Below, piece after piece: positions 10,535-18,939 of a stretch of 64,000 nt of DNA. Positions within the stretch are counted from its first letter, which is position 1; each line of letters begins with the position of its first letter. Under the pieces are notes generated by a model. It made no database searches. It was not told where the DNA came from and was given only the letters and a program-made list of their open reading frames with translations. Source of the stretch: Holophagales bacterium (GTDB taxonomy: Bacteria; Acidobacteriota; Thermoanaerobaculia; UBA5066); the NCBI GenBank assembly GCA_016714815.1, contig JADKBZ010000010.1:62001-126000 (forward strand). The letters are read 5' to 3'. Made by a program: the position numbers and the translations under genes.

Positions 10535-12028
10535 ATGAGCAGAGCCCCTGCAGCCATTTCCAGGAACCGCCCCGCCTTCACGCTCCTCCTGCTCCTTCCC
10601 GCTCTGGCCGCGGCGCTCCCGGCCCCGGCCTCCGACAACGGCTACACCGGACGGACCGCGACGACGAGCGCCGGGTGCGGAAGCTGCCACGGCACTCTCT
10701 CCGGTACGACGACCGTCGTCCTCTCCGGTCCCTCCACACTCGCCCCCGGCGCCACGGGCAGCTACACCTGCGTCGTCACCCACAGCCCGGCCTACTCCGG
10801 CACGAACAGCGCGGGGATCGACATCGCCGTGAAGACCTCCCCGAACGGCAGCGTCGACGCGGGAACGCTCGCCGCGTCGGGAGCCGACCTGAAAGAGTCG
10901 GGCAGCGAGCTCACCCACCCTTCGCCGAAAACGCTCAGCGGCTCCCCGTCGACGGGGTCGTACGCGTTCACCTGGACGGCTCCGGCCACCGCGGGCACCT
11001 ACACGATGCAGGCGATCGGCATCGTCACGAATGGCGGCAAGCCCGGGGTCTGGGGCTGGGCGGCGCCGCTCGCCGTCACCGTCGCGGCCGCCACGGCAGC
11101 ACCCGTGGCGCAGTTCGGCTTCTCCCCGGCCTCCCCGATCGCGGGCGCGACCGTCACCTTCACCGACACGTCCACGGGGAGCCCGACCTCGTGGTCCTGG
11201 GCCTTCGGAGACGGCGGAACCTCCACGGCGCAGAACCCGGTCCACACCTTCGCGAGCGCCGGGACGTTCGACGTCGCGCTGACCGCGACGAACGCGAGCG
11301 GCTCGAGCACGCGGACGCAGACCATCACCGTCGCCGCGCTGCCGACGGTGGCGGGGACGTGGATCCTCCCTTCGTCCGCCCGGGCGAGCGGCGTGAACGC
11401 CTTCTGGACGACCGATCTCGTCGTCATGAACCTCGCGGCGGAATCCGCGACCGTCCGCCTGAAGTTCCTCGGCCACATGGGAGCCGGCTCGGCCGGACCC
11501 GAGAAGACCTACACGCTTCCCGCGCACGCGACGCAGACCTTCACGGACGTCCTCTCGTCCGTCTTCGGTTTGGAAGCGGACTGGGGGCCGATCCTCGTCC
11601 GCGCAACCGTCGCGACGCTCGCCGTGCAGGGGCAGACGTGGACCGCCGCCACCGGTGGCGGGACCTACGGGCAGAGCGTGCCGGCGCTCGGCGCGACCGA
11701 GACGATCGGAGCCGCCGCGAAGGCGATCACGGGCGTCCGGCAGGGCTCGGGATTCCGGACGAACCTCGTCCTTGCAAACCTGAAGGAAACCGCCGCGACG
11801 GTGAGCCTGGCGCTCCTCCTTCCGGACGGCACGACCTCGACCTCGCGCACCGTCGACCTCGGCCCGTGGGGCTTCTCGCAGCTCAACGTCGAGACCGACC
11901 TCGGCGTCGCGAGCATCAGTGGCAGGACCTTCCTCGTCACCTGCACGACGACCGACGCGCAGGTGGCCGCCTACGCCTCCGTCATCGACGCGACGACGGG
12001 CGACCCGAGGTCGATCCTGGCCCGGTAG
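10535..12028 (+). CDS. Secreted choice-of-anchor-V-like protein with a CxxCH motif and PKD domain
   Basis: The 497-residue product has a signal peptide (about 1-35) followed directly by AGCGSCHGTLSG, a CxxCH motif able to bind c-type heme and a hallmark of the choice-of-anchor V family. Residues to about 185 form a beta-sandwich. A PKD domain follows (about 190-275: FTDTSTGSPTSWSWAFGDGG). The C-terminal 220 residues are a further beta-rich domain that I cannot name. It is probably exposed on the cell surface. ATG 10535 has a good AAGGGAG site upstream. No C-terminal sorting signal is evident. Confidence 0.75.
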   Translation: MSRAPAAISRNRPAFTLLLLLPALAAALPAPASDNGYTGRTATTSAGCGSCHGTLSGTTTVVLSGPSTLAPGATGSYTCVVTHSPAYSGTNSAGIDIAVKTSPNGSVDAGTLAASGADLKESGSELTHPSPKTLSGSPSTGSYAFTWTAPATAGTYTMQAIGIVTNGGKPGVWGWAAPLAVTVAAATAAPVAQFGFSPASPIAGATVTFTDTSTGSPTSWSWAFGDGGTSTAQNPVHTFASAGTFDVALTATNASGSSTRTQTITVAALPTVAGTWILPSSARASGVNAFWTTDLVVMNLAAESATVRLKFLGHMGAGSAGPEKTYTLPAHATQTFTDVLSSVFGLEADWGPILVRATVATLAVQGQTWTAATGGGTYGQSVPALGATETIGAAAKAITGVRQGSGFRTNLVLANLKETAATVSLALLLPDGTTSTSRTVDLGPWGFSQLNVETDLGVASISGRTFLVTCTTTDAQVAAYASVIDATTGDPRSILAR

Positions 12029-12033
12029 GACGG

Positions 12034-12066
12034 AGGGCGGCTCTGGCACGGGCCGGGGCCGCCCTT
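12034..12066. terminator. Bidirectional terminator between convergent genes
   Basis: An 8-bp GC stem (12034-12041 with 12058-12065) with a 16-nt loop sits between the convergent 10535-12028 and 12086-13705 genes. It has no clear T-run, so it is only a moderate candidate. Confidence 0.35.
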
Positions 12067-12085
12067 CGATCCTCGCGGCGCCGCG

Positions 12086-13705
12086 TCAGGCCTCTTCGAA
12101 GAGCGGCACGTCGAGCCTCGCGATCGATTCCTTGAACGCCCGGTACGCCGCGCGGGCCCCGTTCACCTCGTCGACGGCGCGACCGAGATCGGCGCTCCAG
12201 CGATCCAGGAGCGCCTGGAGCTCCGGCGCGAGCGGGGGCTCTTCTTCCGACTGCCAGTAAGGGAGGCCGTCCCACGACAGGTGTGCCGTCCCCGGGATGG
12301 CCCGGAGGTAGGCCCGCTGGACTTCGGCCGGCAAGGAACGACCCCGCTCCGCCACGAGCGCGTGAACGGCCTGCGGAACGTCACGAGGCACGTCGACGAG
12401 CCGCTTCAGCGCGAGCTCGGCGGCGAGCGCGAGGGCGGGGTCGGCGCCGAGCGGGAGAAAGAGCGCGACGAGGTCGGCGTAGAGCGCGTCCGGCGCCTCC
12501 TCGGGCGGGAAGAGGTGCTCGCGGAGAGCCGCCTCCCGTGCCGCTGTCGAGCGGAGCGTCCCGAAGAACGCCATGCGCCGGCGACAGTCGGCTTCGTCGT
12601 TCGGCAGCCCGACGTAGAAGCAGCGCGCGAGCTCGGGGACGAGCGAAGGACGCTCGACCGCGGCCTCGTCGAGGAACGCGAGGAGCGTCTCCGCAGGGTA
12701 GAAGAACCCCGTTCCCGTCACCCTCCTCCGCGCCAGGAGGAGCGCGAAGGCGAGCGCCGGCCCGCTCAAGTAGAGCATCCGGTAGAGGAGGATGTCGCCC
12801 ATCACCGCGTGGTGCTCGAAGCGCCGCTGGTAGATCCAGTTCACGGCGAGGAGGGCCGAATAGGCCGTCTCGTCGTCTCCGCGCCGATGGGCGAGCTCGG
12901 CCGCGTCGAGGAGCATCTTGAGCGCCGTGCCATCGCCCATACCGAGCGCGAAGAGGAGCGTCGGCGAGACCCCCTTCTCGAAGACGAAGGGCTCGATGGC
13001 CCGGAGGGTCGCGTTGCGCAGCTCCTTGCTCCCCTCGCAAAGGAGCTTCGTGACGAGGTCGCCGATCGGCACCTGGAGCGCCGGGTCGGCCTCGCTCATC
13101 ACGCCGAGGAGGGACGGCAGGAGGCGGGCCGCCGTGGCGTTCACGAAGACCCACTCCTCCAGCCGCGTCGCGAGGGCGACGCGCCGGGCGAGGTCCTTCT
13201 CGGTCACGATGCGGAAGACGAGCTGCTCCGTCTGCGAGTCCTCGTCGCTCGCCTCCGCGGTGCGCCGTTCGTTCACACCCCGCCGCCTCGGGATTCCGCG
13301 CGCGGGGTCGAGCGGCGGCGCCTGGAGGCGCCGCTCGATCCGGCAGTCGGTCCCGCACGAGGGGCAGTCGAGCCGCTCGGCGTCGTCCTTCCACTCCAGG
13401 GAGTCGCCACAGCCGGGGCAGAGCGTCCGCTCGACGACGCTCTGTCGGTACCCCTTCGAGCGGACCCAGGGGATCGCCGCCCGCGCGTCTCCCTCCTCCG
13501 CGGCCGTCGCGTCGAGAAAGAGGCGGATCGGAACCCCCTCGACCTCCGGCTCCACTTTCCGGAGGCGCCTCTCCAGGACGGCGGGCGAGCCGCAGAAGCG
13601 GCACGTCACCTCGGGCACGTCGTCGTCCAGCTCGAGCGGCGTGCCGCACGCGGGGCAAAGCCCGCGCTTCGTCCGGAAGAGAACGCGCGGCAGCTCCGCG
13701 CTCAA
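12086..13705 (-). CDS. Double zinc-ribbon protein with a helical C-terminal region, unknown function
   Basis: The 539-residue product starts with two zinc-ribbon pairs: CPACGTPLEL with CRFCGSPAV, and CPGCGDSLEW with CPSCGT. The remaining 380 residues are alpha-helical and repeat-like (HEAT-type by appearance), without a membrane segment. The TTG start at 13705 overlaps the stop of the SPFH gene (TTGA); no better start is close. It ends a three-gene operon with an SPFH-SHOCT protein and a small helical protein. SPFH and zinc-ribbon genes also adjoin in Bacillus ydjFGHI, a membrane-stress-type operon, so a related role is possible. Confidence 0.75.
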   Translation of the reverse strand: MSAELPRVLFRTKRGLCPACGTPLELDDDVPEVTCRFCGSPAVLERRLRKVEPEVEGVPIRLFLDATAAEEGDARAAIPWVRSKGYRQSVVERTLCPGCGDSLEWKDDAERLDCPSCGTDCRIERRLQAPPLDPARGIPRRRGVNERRTAEASDEDSQTEQLVFRIVTEKDLARRVALATRLEEWVFVNATAARLLPSLLGVMSEADPALQVPIGDLVTKLLCEGSKELRNATLRAIEPFVFEKGVSPTLLFALGMGDGTALKMLLDAAELAHRRGDDETAYSALLAVNWIYQRRFEHHAVMGDILLYRMLYLSGPALAFALLLARRRVTGTGFFYPAETLLAFLDEAAVERPSLVPELARCFYVGLPNDEADCRRRMAFFGTLRSTAAREAALREHLFPPEEAPDALYADLVALFLPLGADPALALAAELALKRLVDVPRDVPQAVHALVAERGRSLPAEVQRAYLRAIPGTAHLSWDGLPYWQSEEEPPLAPELQALLDRWSADLGRAVDEVNGARAAYRAFKESIARLDVPLFEEA

Positions 13706-14775
13706 AGGCGCTTCAGCCACTCGGCCTTCTTGGCCTCGTACTCCTCCTGCGTGAGGGCGCCGACGTCGAGAAGCTCCTTGAGCTGCTTCAGCCTCGCGAC
13801 CGGGTCGACGTCGAACGCCGCCGTCCCCGCGGCCGAAGCCGCGTCGGGCTTCAGCATCCCCTGCATCATCTGCGGGACGAGCATCGCCGCCCCGAGGGAG
13901 ACGCCGGCGTCGAGGGCCGAGCCGCCGCCGCCCGCCTCTCCGACGTTCGACGCGAGCTCCTTGAGCGCGTCGGTCGTTCCGACCTCCCGGTAGCTCGTCC
14001 CGGCCTGCATCAGCGCCGTCGCGCCCGCGGCGCGCGCCTCCAGGTCGTACTGCGTGCCGCGCGCCTTCGCGAATGCCTCGGAGGCGATCCGCGCGTTTCC
14101 GTTCAGCGTCGCCTGGATCTCCTCGGTCGTCGTCACCGAGTTGACCGAGAGATCGGTCAGCTCGAGGCCAAGCGCCGCGAACTCGGGAGCGAGGATCGCC
14201 CTCGCGCCCGTCCCGAGCTCTCGCGTATAGCGCGGCAGCTCGACGAACGGCTTGCCGAGCGACGCGAGGGCGTCGATGAGGGCCGGGACGAGGTGCTGCG
14301 CCCGGAGGAACTCCTCGAGGTCGCGCTGGCGGAAGACGGGGCGCGTGCCGAGGACCCTCGGCACGAAGACCGTCGGGTCGGAGACGCGGATCGCGAAGCG
14401 GCCGTTGGCCCGGACCGGGATCTGGAGGAGGACGGGGTCGGGGAGGTAGACCGGCTCCGGCGTTCCCCAGCGCAGGTCGCGGAAGAGCTGCCGACCGACG
14501 AACACGAGCTCGGCCCGGAACGGCGACGCGCCGTCGTAGGCGAGTCCCGCCACGAAGCCGGTGATCCCGGCGACGCTCTGGGTCGTCAGGACGTGCCGCC
14601 CCGGCTCGAAGAGCGCCATCGCGCGTCCGTCCCGCAGGAAGAGGGCGCACTGCCCCTCCCGGACGATGAGCTGCGATCCCCAGCGAATGACGGCCGGCCC
14701 CTCGGCCGGAACGCGAACCGCGAGGACGTCCCCTGTCGCGTCGACGAATTCGAGGATGTCGGCGAGATCGGGCAT
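13702..14775 (-). CDS. SPFH (YdjI/virion-core-type) protein with C-terminal SHOCT domain
   Basis: The 357-residue product has an N-terminal SPFH/band-7-like domain (about 25-240), a Gly/Ala-rich segment, and a C-terminal SHOCT motif (about 325-357: LKQLKELLDVGALTQEEYEA) typical of short oligomerisation domains. SPFH proteins scaffold membrane or protein assemblies. This one lacks an obvious transmembrane helix, like YdjI. The ATG at 14775 overlaps the stop of the preceding gene by one base. Confidence 0.85.
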   Translation of the reverse strand: MPDLADILEFVDATGDVLAVRVPAEGPAVIRWGSQLIVREGQCALFLRDGRAMALFEPGRHVLTTQSVAGITGFVAGLAYDGASPFRAELVFVGRQLFRDLRWGTPEPVYLPDPVLLQIPVRANGRFAIRVSDPTVFVPRVLGTRPVFRQRDLEEFLRAQHLVPALIDALASLGKPFVELPRYTRELGTGARAILAPEFAALGLELTDLSVNSVTTTEEIQATLNGNARIASEAFAKARGTQYDLEARAAGATALMQAGTSYREVGTTDALKELASNVGEAGGGGSALDAGVSLGAAMLVPQMMQGMLKPDAASAAGTAAFDVDPVARLKQLKELLDVGALTQEEYEAKKAEWLKRL

Positions 14776-15263
14776 CACTTCACCTCCCGAAGGGCCTCGG
14801 AGCGGCGGTTCAGTGCGGCCTCCGCTTCGGAAGCGGCCCCGCTCGCCTTCTCCAGCGCGCCGCCGTCGAACGCGGCCGGCAGGCGCTCGGCCTCCTCCAC
14901 GAGCCTCTCGCACGCCTCCCGCACCTCGAGATCGAGCGCGTAGAGCCGGTCCAGCTCGGCGGCGCCGACCGTCGCCGCGTCGAAGAGGGCCGAGTAGCCT
15001 GCGGGCGCGTGCCGCACCGCGTCGGCGAGCGTCCCGACGCGGCGCGAGAGCGCGTCGAGCGGGTCGAGGAGGTCGAACCGGCTCGTCCGGGCACAGTCCG
15101 CGGTCCGCCGGTCGAGCGCCGCGCGCGCCGAGCCTAGCCGAGCCGCGACTACGAGCCGGAGCGCCTGGTCGCTCTCGCGGCGCTTCTCCCGGTCCGTGTA
15201 CCCCGCGTAGAACGGAACGAGCGAGCCGAGGCGGCCGAGAAGCGCCTTCACCCCCTCGCTCAT
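14775..15263 (-). CDS. Small helical protein, first gene of the SPFH operon
   Basis: The 162-residue product is almost entirely alpha-helical and charged, with no signal peptide or membrane helix. ATG 15263 (MSEGVKALLGRLGSLVPFYAGY) is preferred over an upstream in-frame ATG at 15293. The first part resembles short PspA-like or helical-bundle proteins, but I cannot assign a family. A truncated relative of residues about 95-150 lies on the minus strand at 25060-25260, so the sequence has at least one other relative in this genome. Confidence 0.72.
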   Translation of the reverse strand: MSEGVKALLGRLGSLVPFYAGYTDREKRRESDQALRLVVAARLGSARAALDRRTADCARTSRFDLLDPLDALSRRVGTLADAVRHAPAGYSALFDAATVGAAELDRLYALDLEVREACERLVEEAERLPAAFDGGALEKASGAASEAEAALNRRSEALREVK

Positions 15264-15963
15264 CAAAGGGATCCTCCGCCGGCGGGACGGCAATAGGACG
15301 GGCGCTGCGGCATCTTCCGGACCTCCTCGTTCGGGCCTTTTCCGGGAGCGTAATCCAGGGAGCTCCGGATCGGTGAACGGGCGGGCCGCGGGAGGAAGGA
15401 GTTCCAGTCCCGGAATGGTCGCGATGCCGCAGTCGTTCGGGGATCCGCATTCTCCACCCGCACGGCCGCGCGCTCGTCACCCCCGGGCTGGACCGGCTCC
15501 GGCGAGCGGGTGCCCGTGCCGTACGTCGCCTTTTCGTCGGCGAGGGACTCATCTGGCACAGGGTCCAATGCCTGCGTCAGCGGATCGGTCTGCTCGACGA
15601 GGACCGCACTCGGCTGTACTTCACCCGCATCAGACCGGCTTCAGCGTCCACCACCTCGTGACCGTTCCAACAGGCGACGATCCTCTCCCGGCCCGCATCT
15701 CCGACCCTGGAAGGCACTTGCTCCGTCACAACGGCGCCGACTCCAACGTCAGGCGCGGAAAGCCGCTCAGAGAGCGGTCCGGTCCCCGTGATACCTCGCC
15801 TGGGAGAAAGGCGCCGCCGCAGCGCCGCCCCCCAGCATGTTCCCGTCCTTAGGAGCCCTCTCCGGCCCTCAGCCGTTCTGCCCTCGAATATCAGGTCTGC
15901 CGGCCACATCGACGCCCGACGGGGTCCCCCCGGCCAGTCACGGGACCGAGGTTCGAGCTACCG
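15264..15963. other. About 700-bp intergenic region without an assignable gene
   Basis: The stretch lies between the divergent SPFH operon and the feo regulator. Several overlapping open frames exist on both strands, but none has a convincing start, ribosome site or family. One plus-strand frame ending at 15661 has orderly composition (GLIWHRVQCLRQRIGLLDED) but no ATG or GTG start, so it may be a decayed gene. The last 40 bases hold the feo promoter. Confidence 0.5.
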
Positions 15964-15991
15964 TTGACATTTATGGCACATTTGTTAGTCT
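15964..15991 (+). promoter_or_regulatory. Candidate sigma-70-type promoter of the feo regulator gene
   Basis: TTGACA at 15964-15969 is a perfect -35 box. With a 16-bp spacer, TAGTCT at 15986-15991 is a weak -10. Initiation about 7 nt further on would fall within a few bases of ATG 16001, so the transcript would be leaderless. The operator at 15984-15999 covers the -10 region. Confidence 0.5.
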
Positions 15992-15999
15992 CATCTAAC
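15984..15999. promoter_or_regulatory. DtxR-type operator upstream of the dtxR-feoA gene
   Basis: GTTAG-TCTCAT-CTAAC is a perfect 5-bp inverted repeat with a 6-bp centre. The arms match the TTAG...CTAA arms of DtxR/IdeR boxes. The same TTAG-N6-CTAACG pattern recurs at 16780-16795 ahead of feoB. Its overlap with the -10 region fits repression by the adjacent DtxR-like protein, that is, autoregulation. Confidence 0.65.
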
Positions 16000-16000
16000 G

Positions 16001-16750
16001 ATGATTCTGACCTCGAGCACGGCCCCATCCCTCATGAGCGAGCCCCTCGAGGACTATCTGGAGACCATCTACCTCCTCGTCCAGGAGCACGGCTTCGCAC
16101 GGGTTAAGGACATCGCGAAGGCCCGGGACGTCAAGGCCGCGACCGTCTCCATCGCCCTCCGCAAGCTCGACGAGGCCCGACTCGTGAACTACGTCCGCCG
16201 CGAGTACATCGGCCTGACGACGAAGGGGGAGGAGGCCGCACGCCGGATCCTGACCCGGCACCGCCTCCTGACGCGCTTCTTCGAGGAGGTGCTCGGTATG
16301 CCGGCACACGCGGCGGGCGAGCAGGCGTGCGCTATGGAACACGTCCTGACCGACGAGGCGATGGACCGGATGGTCCGCTTCTTCGAGTTCCTCGGGACCT
16401 GCCCCTCGGTCCTGAAGGCCTTCGGCCAGTGTCCGGTGGGCGCCCGCCCCGGCGACGAACACTCCTGCGGCGCCTACTCGCCCGAGTGCGCCCGCTGCAG
16501 CCTCAACCCCAAGGAGAGCTCGATGAGCATCGCCAGCATGAAACCGGGCCAGAGCGCCATCGTCACCCAGATCACGGCAACGGGCGCCCTGCGCCAGCGT
16601 CTCCTCGACATGGGGATCCTCCCCGAGACCGCCATCGACGTGGAACGTTCGGGCCCGGGCGGCCACCCGCTCTGGATCCGCTGCCAGGGCGCGCGGCTCG
16701 CCCTCCGGCGCGCCGAGGCGTCGAACATCCTCGTCCGTCGGCCCGCCTGA
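16001..16750 (+). CDS. DtxR-family iron regulator fused to a FeoA domain
   Basis: Residues about 12-130 form a DtxR/IdeR-type regulator: a winged helix (recognition helix about 42-54), then C110-A-M-E113-H114, matching the Cys-Glu-His metal site of DtxR rather than the Glu-Glu-His site of MntR. This points to iron sensing. Residues 131-170 are a linker with five cysteines (C134, C144, C156, C163, C166) that might bind a metal or Fe-S cluster. Residues about 176-247 form a FeoA-type SH3-like domain (MKPGQSAIVTQI ... LLDMGILP). A fused regulator and FeoA just before feoB implies Fe-controlled ferrous uptake. ATG 16001 suits a leaderless message; ATG 16034 is the alternative. Confidence 0.88.
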   Translation: MILTSSTAPSLMSEPLEDYLETIYLLVQEHGFARVKDIAKARDVKAATVSIALRKLDEARLVNYVRREYIGLTTKGEEAARRILTRHRLLTRFFEEVLGMPAHAAGEQACAMEHVLTDEAMDRMVRFFEFLGTCPSVLKAFGQCPVGARPGDEHSCGAYSPECARCSLNPKESSMSIASMKPGQSAIVTQITATGALRQRLLDMGILPETAIDVERSGPGGHPLWIRCQGARLALRRAEASNILVRRPA

Positions 16751-16779
16751 CAGGACTCTCCCCCTTTTTCGCCGGAGTA

Positions 16780-16795
16780 TTAGATGCGTCTAACG
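16780..16795. promoter_or_regulatory. DtxR-type operator at the start of feoB
   Basis: TTAG-ATGCGT-CTAACG repeats the arms and trailing CG of the operator at 15985-16000. The inner arms extend to TTAGA-TGCG-TCTAA. The ATG of the longest feoB frame (16784) lies inside it, so either this start is leaderless and covered by repressor or the GTG at 16817 is used. Confidence 0.6.
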
Positions 16796-18925
16796 TCAAT
16801 AGCTCCTACAACAACCGTGAGTCCCGCCACGAAGCCCCGGCGCCTTCGGGTCGCTCTCGCCGGGAACCCGAACTGCGGGAAGACCTCCCTCTTCAACGCC
16901 CTCACCGGCGCCCGGCAGCACGTCGCGAACTACCCGGGCGTGACCGTCGAGAAGCGGACCGGAACGTTCGAGATCGACGGAGAGCCGACGGACGTCGTCG
17001 ATCTCCCCGGGACGTACGGCCTAAGCGCGTTCTCCCCCGAGGAGCGCGTCGCCGAGGAAGAGCTCGCGAGCGGCCCCGACGTCGTGGTCGTCGTCGCCGA
17101 CTCGATGCAGCTCCAGCGGAACCTCGTCCTCCTCGCGCAAGTCCTCATTGCCGGCGCGAACCCGGTCCTCTGCCTGAACATGGCCGACGAGGCGCGCGCG
17201 GCGGGCCAGAAGCTCGACCTGCCGATGATGGAGAAACTCCTCGGCATCCCGGTCGTTGAGACGGTAGCGAGCCGCGGTCAGGGCCTCCCGGAGCTTCTCG
17301 CCGCCGTCCGCCGCGCGGCCGCGGCCCCGCTCGCGCGGCACCGCGTCGTTCTCGGCGAACAGCTGGATGGCGCGCTCGCCGCGATCGCGGCCCGGCTTCC
17401 ACCCGGGCCGCGGTCCGGCCTCAGCCGGGAGTGGAACGCCCTGCGCCTCCTCCTGGACGACGCCGCCGTCGTGGCCCGACTCAGGGCTCTTCCGACGGGA
17501 GAGGAGGCCATCACCGAGGCCCGACGCCAGCGGATGCGCCTGGAGACCGAGGCCGGGAGGCCCGTGTCGGTCTTCGTCGCGGAGCGGACGTTCGGCTTCG
17601 TCGACGGCTTCCTCCGGGAGACCCGGACGCCCCCTCCGCGAATCGACACACGCGTCCTCTCGGACCGGCTCGACGACGTGATCGCACACCGGTACCTCGG
17701 CCTGCCGATTTTCGGCGCCGTCCTCTACGCGATCTTCTGGCTCACGTTCACCGTCGGCGAGGCTCCAATGGGCTGGATCGAGACGGGAATCGGGTGGCTC
17801 GGGGCGCTCGTCACGGGCTTCTGGCCCCACGGCTCGGACTCGCTCCTCAGGTCCCTCCTCGTCGACGGCGTCATCGCCGGGGTCGGAGGAGTCCTCATCT
17901 TTCTCCCGAACATCCTCCTCCTCTTCCTCGGCCTCGCGCTCCTCGAGGACTCCGGCTACATGGCCCGCGCCGCCTTCCTGACCGACCGCGTGATGCACCG
18001 CTTCGGCCTGCACGGCAAGAGCTTCCTCCCGATGATGACCGGTTTCGGCTGCTCGGTCCCCGGGATCCTCGCGACCCGGACGCTCGAGAACGAGCGCGAC
18101 CGCCTCACGACGATGCTCGTCCTGCCGCTCATGTCGTGCGGGGCACGCCTCCCGATCTGGATGCTCCTCGTTCCCGCCTTCTTCCCGCCCGCCTGGCGCG
18201 CGCCCGCGCTCTGGATCATCTACGCGGCGGGCGTCGCCCTCGCGCTCCTCCTCGCGCTCCTCCTCCGCCGGACGCTCCTTCGCGGAGAGGACGCGCCGTT
18301 CGTCATGGAGCTCCCCCCGTATCGCATGCCCACGCTCCGGAGCGTCCTCCTCAAGATGCTCGACCGCGCCCGCCTCTACCTAAGCAAGGCGGGAACGGTG
18401 ATCCTGGGGATCTCGATCCTCCTCTGGGCCGCGACGTCGTCCCCGAAACCGTCGTCGTACCGCATCGACTCTCGTGTCGCCGCTGGCGAGGCCGTCGCCG
18501 CGGCCGACCTCGCCGCCGCGCGCACTGCCGAAGAGCTCGAGTTCTCGGTCGCGGGCCGGGCCGGACGGTTCCTCGAGCCGGCGTTCGCTCCTCTCGGGTA
18601 CGACTGGAAGATGGTGACGGCGATGATCGGCGCCTTCGCCGCGAAGGAGGTCTTCGTCGCGCAGATGGGGATCGTCTACTCCATCGCCGACCCGGAAGAG
18701 GGAACGGAAGGGCTCCGCGCCCGAATCGCCCGCGACTACCCGCCTCTCGTCGGCGTCAGCCTGATCCTCTTCCTCCTCATCTCCGCTCCCTGCATGGCGA
18801 CGATCGCCGTGACGCGCCGCGAATCGGGCCGATGGCGCTGGGCCCTTCTCCAGCTCTTCGGCCTGACGGGCATCGCCTGGCTCGTCTCCTTCGTCGTCTA
18901 CCAGGTCGGCCGGCTCTTCACCTGA
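16784..18925 (+). CDS. feoB: Ferrous iron transport protein B
   Basis: Inner-membrane Fe(II) transporter with a cytosolic GTPase. G motifs are clear: GNPNCGKTS (G1, residues 27-35), DLPGTYGL (G3) and NMAD (G4). The gate and core membrane domain follows from about residue 300, with the conserved FLPMMTGFGCSVPGI and repeated membrane helices up to the C-terminus. Length 713 is usual. The start is uncertain: ATG 16784 lies within an operator, while in-frame GTG 16817 lies just after it and gives VSPATKPRRLRVALAGN. It sits between the regulator-FeoA fusion and a Cys-rich partner. Confidence 0.95.
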   Translation: MRLTSIAPTTTVSPATKPRRLRVALAGNPNCGKTSLFNALTGARQHVANYPGVTVEKRTGTFEIDGEPTDVVDLPGTYGLSAFSPEERVAEEELASGPDVVVVVADSMQLQRNLVLLAQVLIAGANPVLCLNMADEARAAGQKLDLPMMEKLLGIPVVETVASRGQGLPELLAAVRRAAAAPLARHRVVLGEQLDGALAAIAARLPPGPRSGLSREWNALRLLLDDAAVVARLRALPTGEEAITEARRQRMRLETEAGRPVSVFVAERTFGFVDGFLRETRTPPPRIDTRVLSDRLDDVIAHRYLGLPIFGAVLYAIFWLTFTVGEAPMGWIETGIGWLGALVTGFWPHGSDSLLRSLLVDGVIAGVGGVLIFLPNILLLFLGLALLEDSGYMARAAFLTDRVMHRFGLHGKSFLPMMTGFGCSVPGILATRTLENERDRLTTMLVLPLMSCGARLPIWMLLVPAFFPPAWRAPALWIIYAAGVALALLLALLLRRTLLRGEDAPFVMELPPYRMPTLRSVLLKMLDRARLYLSKAGTVILGISILLWAATSSPKPSSYRIDSRVAAGEAVAAADLAAARTAEELEFSVAGRAGRFLEPAFAPLGYDWKMVTAMIGAFAAKEVFVAQMGIVYSIADPEEGTEGLRARIARDYPPLVGVSLILFLLISAPCMATIAVTRRESGRWRWALLQLFGLTGIAWLVSFVVYQVGRLFT

Positions 18926-18939
18926 AGGAGAACTCCGAA

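Noticed and set aside
14810..15094. 94-codon minus frame inside the first SPFH-operon gene
   Set aside because: Shadow frame with Arg/Ser-rich text. The other minus frame encodes the helical protein that also matches the relic at 25 kb.
15373..15852. 159-codon plus-strand frame in the intergenic region
   Set aside because: Pro/Arg/His-rich, no ribosome site, no recognisable family; kept only as part of the unassigned region.
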